Below, one piece after another: positions 63,357 through 64,000 of a stretch of 64,000 nt of DNA. The translations under genes and the position numbers were made by a program. Origin of the DNA: Bacteroides oleiciplenus YIT 12058 (GTDB taxonomy: Bacteria > Bacteroidota > Bacteroidia > Bacteroidales > Bacteroidaceae); NCBI RefSeq assembly GCF_000315485.1, contig NZ_JH992946.1:62001-126000 (forward strand), read 5' to 3'. The notes below the pieces were generated by a model. It worked only from the letters and a program-made list of their open reading frames with translations, made no database searches and was not told where the DNA came from. Within the stretch, counting starts at the first letter, position 1; the number at the start of each line of letters is the position of its first letter.

Positions 63357-64000
63357 TTAATTTTCAACTCTCAACTTCTTCAAGTAACACCAGATGGGAT
63401 AGTGGTCGGACTCTTTTATTGAGCGGTCCACTGTGCAGTTGTAGGGTTTCAGATTCTTGCTTGTCAGGATATTGTCGATCCGGAAATAGAATTTATTTTG
63501 ATTGTAGGAGATGCCCAGTCCGCGACCGGATTTGGTAAAAGCATCATTTAACTCCTTGCCGATGACCCGGTGGGCATAAGAAATAGGCGTATCGTTAAAG
63601 TCACCACAAGCAATAATGTAGGGATGCCGCGACGAGGCAATTTCTTGCGCAATGCTGTCGGCCTGCGGGGCACGGATGGCTGATGCTTCCGCCAGTTTGC
63701 GGATAAGCAGACGCATGCCGCTTTTTACTTTCTCCTTTTCGGGGGCTTTGAGCATGCTCTCATACACTACTTTATCTTCCTTTGTCAGCTTGTTGGATTC
63801 CAGATGGTTATTGATGAGCATTACGGTGTCTTCTCCCATCTTTAGTTCATAAACCACAGAACCATTGTATTCACTGGCATAATCCAGTTTACGCGACGAA
63901 AGAATAGGATATTTGGAATAACAAGCTATCCGGTTGGTGTGCCCTTTGCCACTTCCCACAAGCTGGATTTTATGATATGGGTAGTCCTTCAGGGCTTTAT
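63357..64000 (-). CDS. Endonuclease/exonuclease/phosphatase family protein, C-terminal part (runs off the right edge)
   Basis: About 214 residues are visible and the frame is still open at the window edge, so the start lies outside. A GTG at 63959 is not taken as the start because sensible coding sequence (KALKDYPYHKIQLV) precedes it. Motifs of the family are NRIACYSKYPIL, LINNHLES, the metal site ACGDFNDTPISYAH, and the C-terminal SDHYPIW. It hydrolyses phosphodiesters or phosphomonoesters; the substrate is unknown. Confidence 0.88.
   Translation of the reverse strand, partial: KALKDYPYHKIQLVGSGKGHTNRIACYSKYPILSSRKLDYASEYNGSVVYELKMGEDTVMLINNHLESNKLTKEDKVVYESMLKAPEKEKVKSGMRLLIRKLAEASAIRAPQADSIAQEIASSRHPYIIACGDFNDTPISYAHRVIGKELNDAFTKSGRGLGISYNQNKFYFRIDNILTSKNLKPYNCTVDRSIKESDHYPIWCYLKKLRVEN

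Overview
The window looks like a chromosomal segment of a gut Bacteroides. The clues are SusC/SusD-type outer membrane proteins, -7 boxes of the TAnnTTTG type with a TTG/TTTG element about 18-20 bases upstream, a Ser-type sulfatase, 2-oxoacid:ferredoxin oxidoreductase, ATP-type PEP carboxykinase, a fused SecDF and acidic lipoproteins. No CRISPR array, insertion sequence or prophage was found. Assignment is by reading motifs; no database search was possible.

Layout. 1-7.1 kb: a truncated sugar MFS transporter with a divergent AraC regulator, a YfhO-type membrane protein, adenosylhomocysteinase and a soluble PAS histidine kinase. 7.1-25.4 kb: a LacI regulator and a collinear block of polyol dehydrogenase, PfkB sugar kinase, alkaline phosphatase, SusC, SusD, glycerophosphodiester phosphodiesterase, FAD oxidoreductase, exported metallo-beta-lactamase-fold protein, sodium/solute symporter, sialate O-acetylesterase and sulfatase. 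The block has no glycoside hydrolase or polysaccharide lyase, so it looks built to strip phosphate, sulfate and acetyl groups and to feed a polyol such as sorbitol into fructose 6-phosphate. 25.4-27.8 kb: acyl-CoA synthetase and an XRE-cupin regulator.

28.1-35.9 kb is the most interesting region. Two very short genes encode double-glycine leader peptides. One has a core made of two runs of exactly ten threonines joined by a turn-like linker. They are followed on the same strand by an outer membrane beta-barrel protein, a C39-peptidase ABC exporter and a miniature HlyD-like protein. A histidine kinase and an OmpR-type regulator are divergent from them. Three 11-bp-phased TATAAT repeats sit between the two promoters. 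I read this as a self-contained peptide maturation, export and sensing system with no TolC and no modifying enzyme nearby.

36-64 kb is mostly housekeeping: AAA ATPase, rpsO, typA, nitroreductase, pckA, upp, a TPR-HTH regulator divergent from a large four-repeat secreted protein, fused proline catabolic enzyme, a lipoprotein, 2-oxoacid:ferredoxin oxidoreductase, tRNA-Arg(CCT), secDF, an M3 peptidase and an incomplete endonuclease/exonuclease/phosphatase-family gene.

Intergenic DNA is rich in short-period repeats. Four inverted-repeat elements abut stop codons, three of them with a shared central core and two with clear heptamer-repeat arms in that set. There are also one 11-bp and two 22-bp phased arrays. 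These are the second theme worth follow-up.
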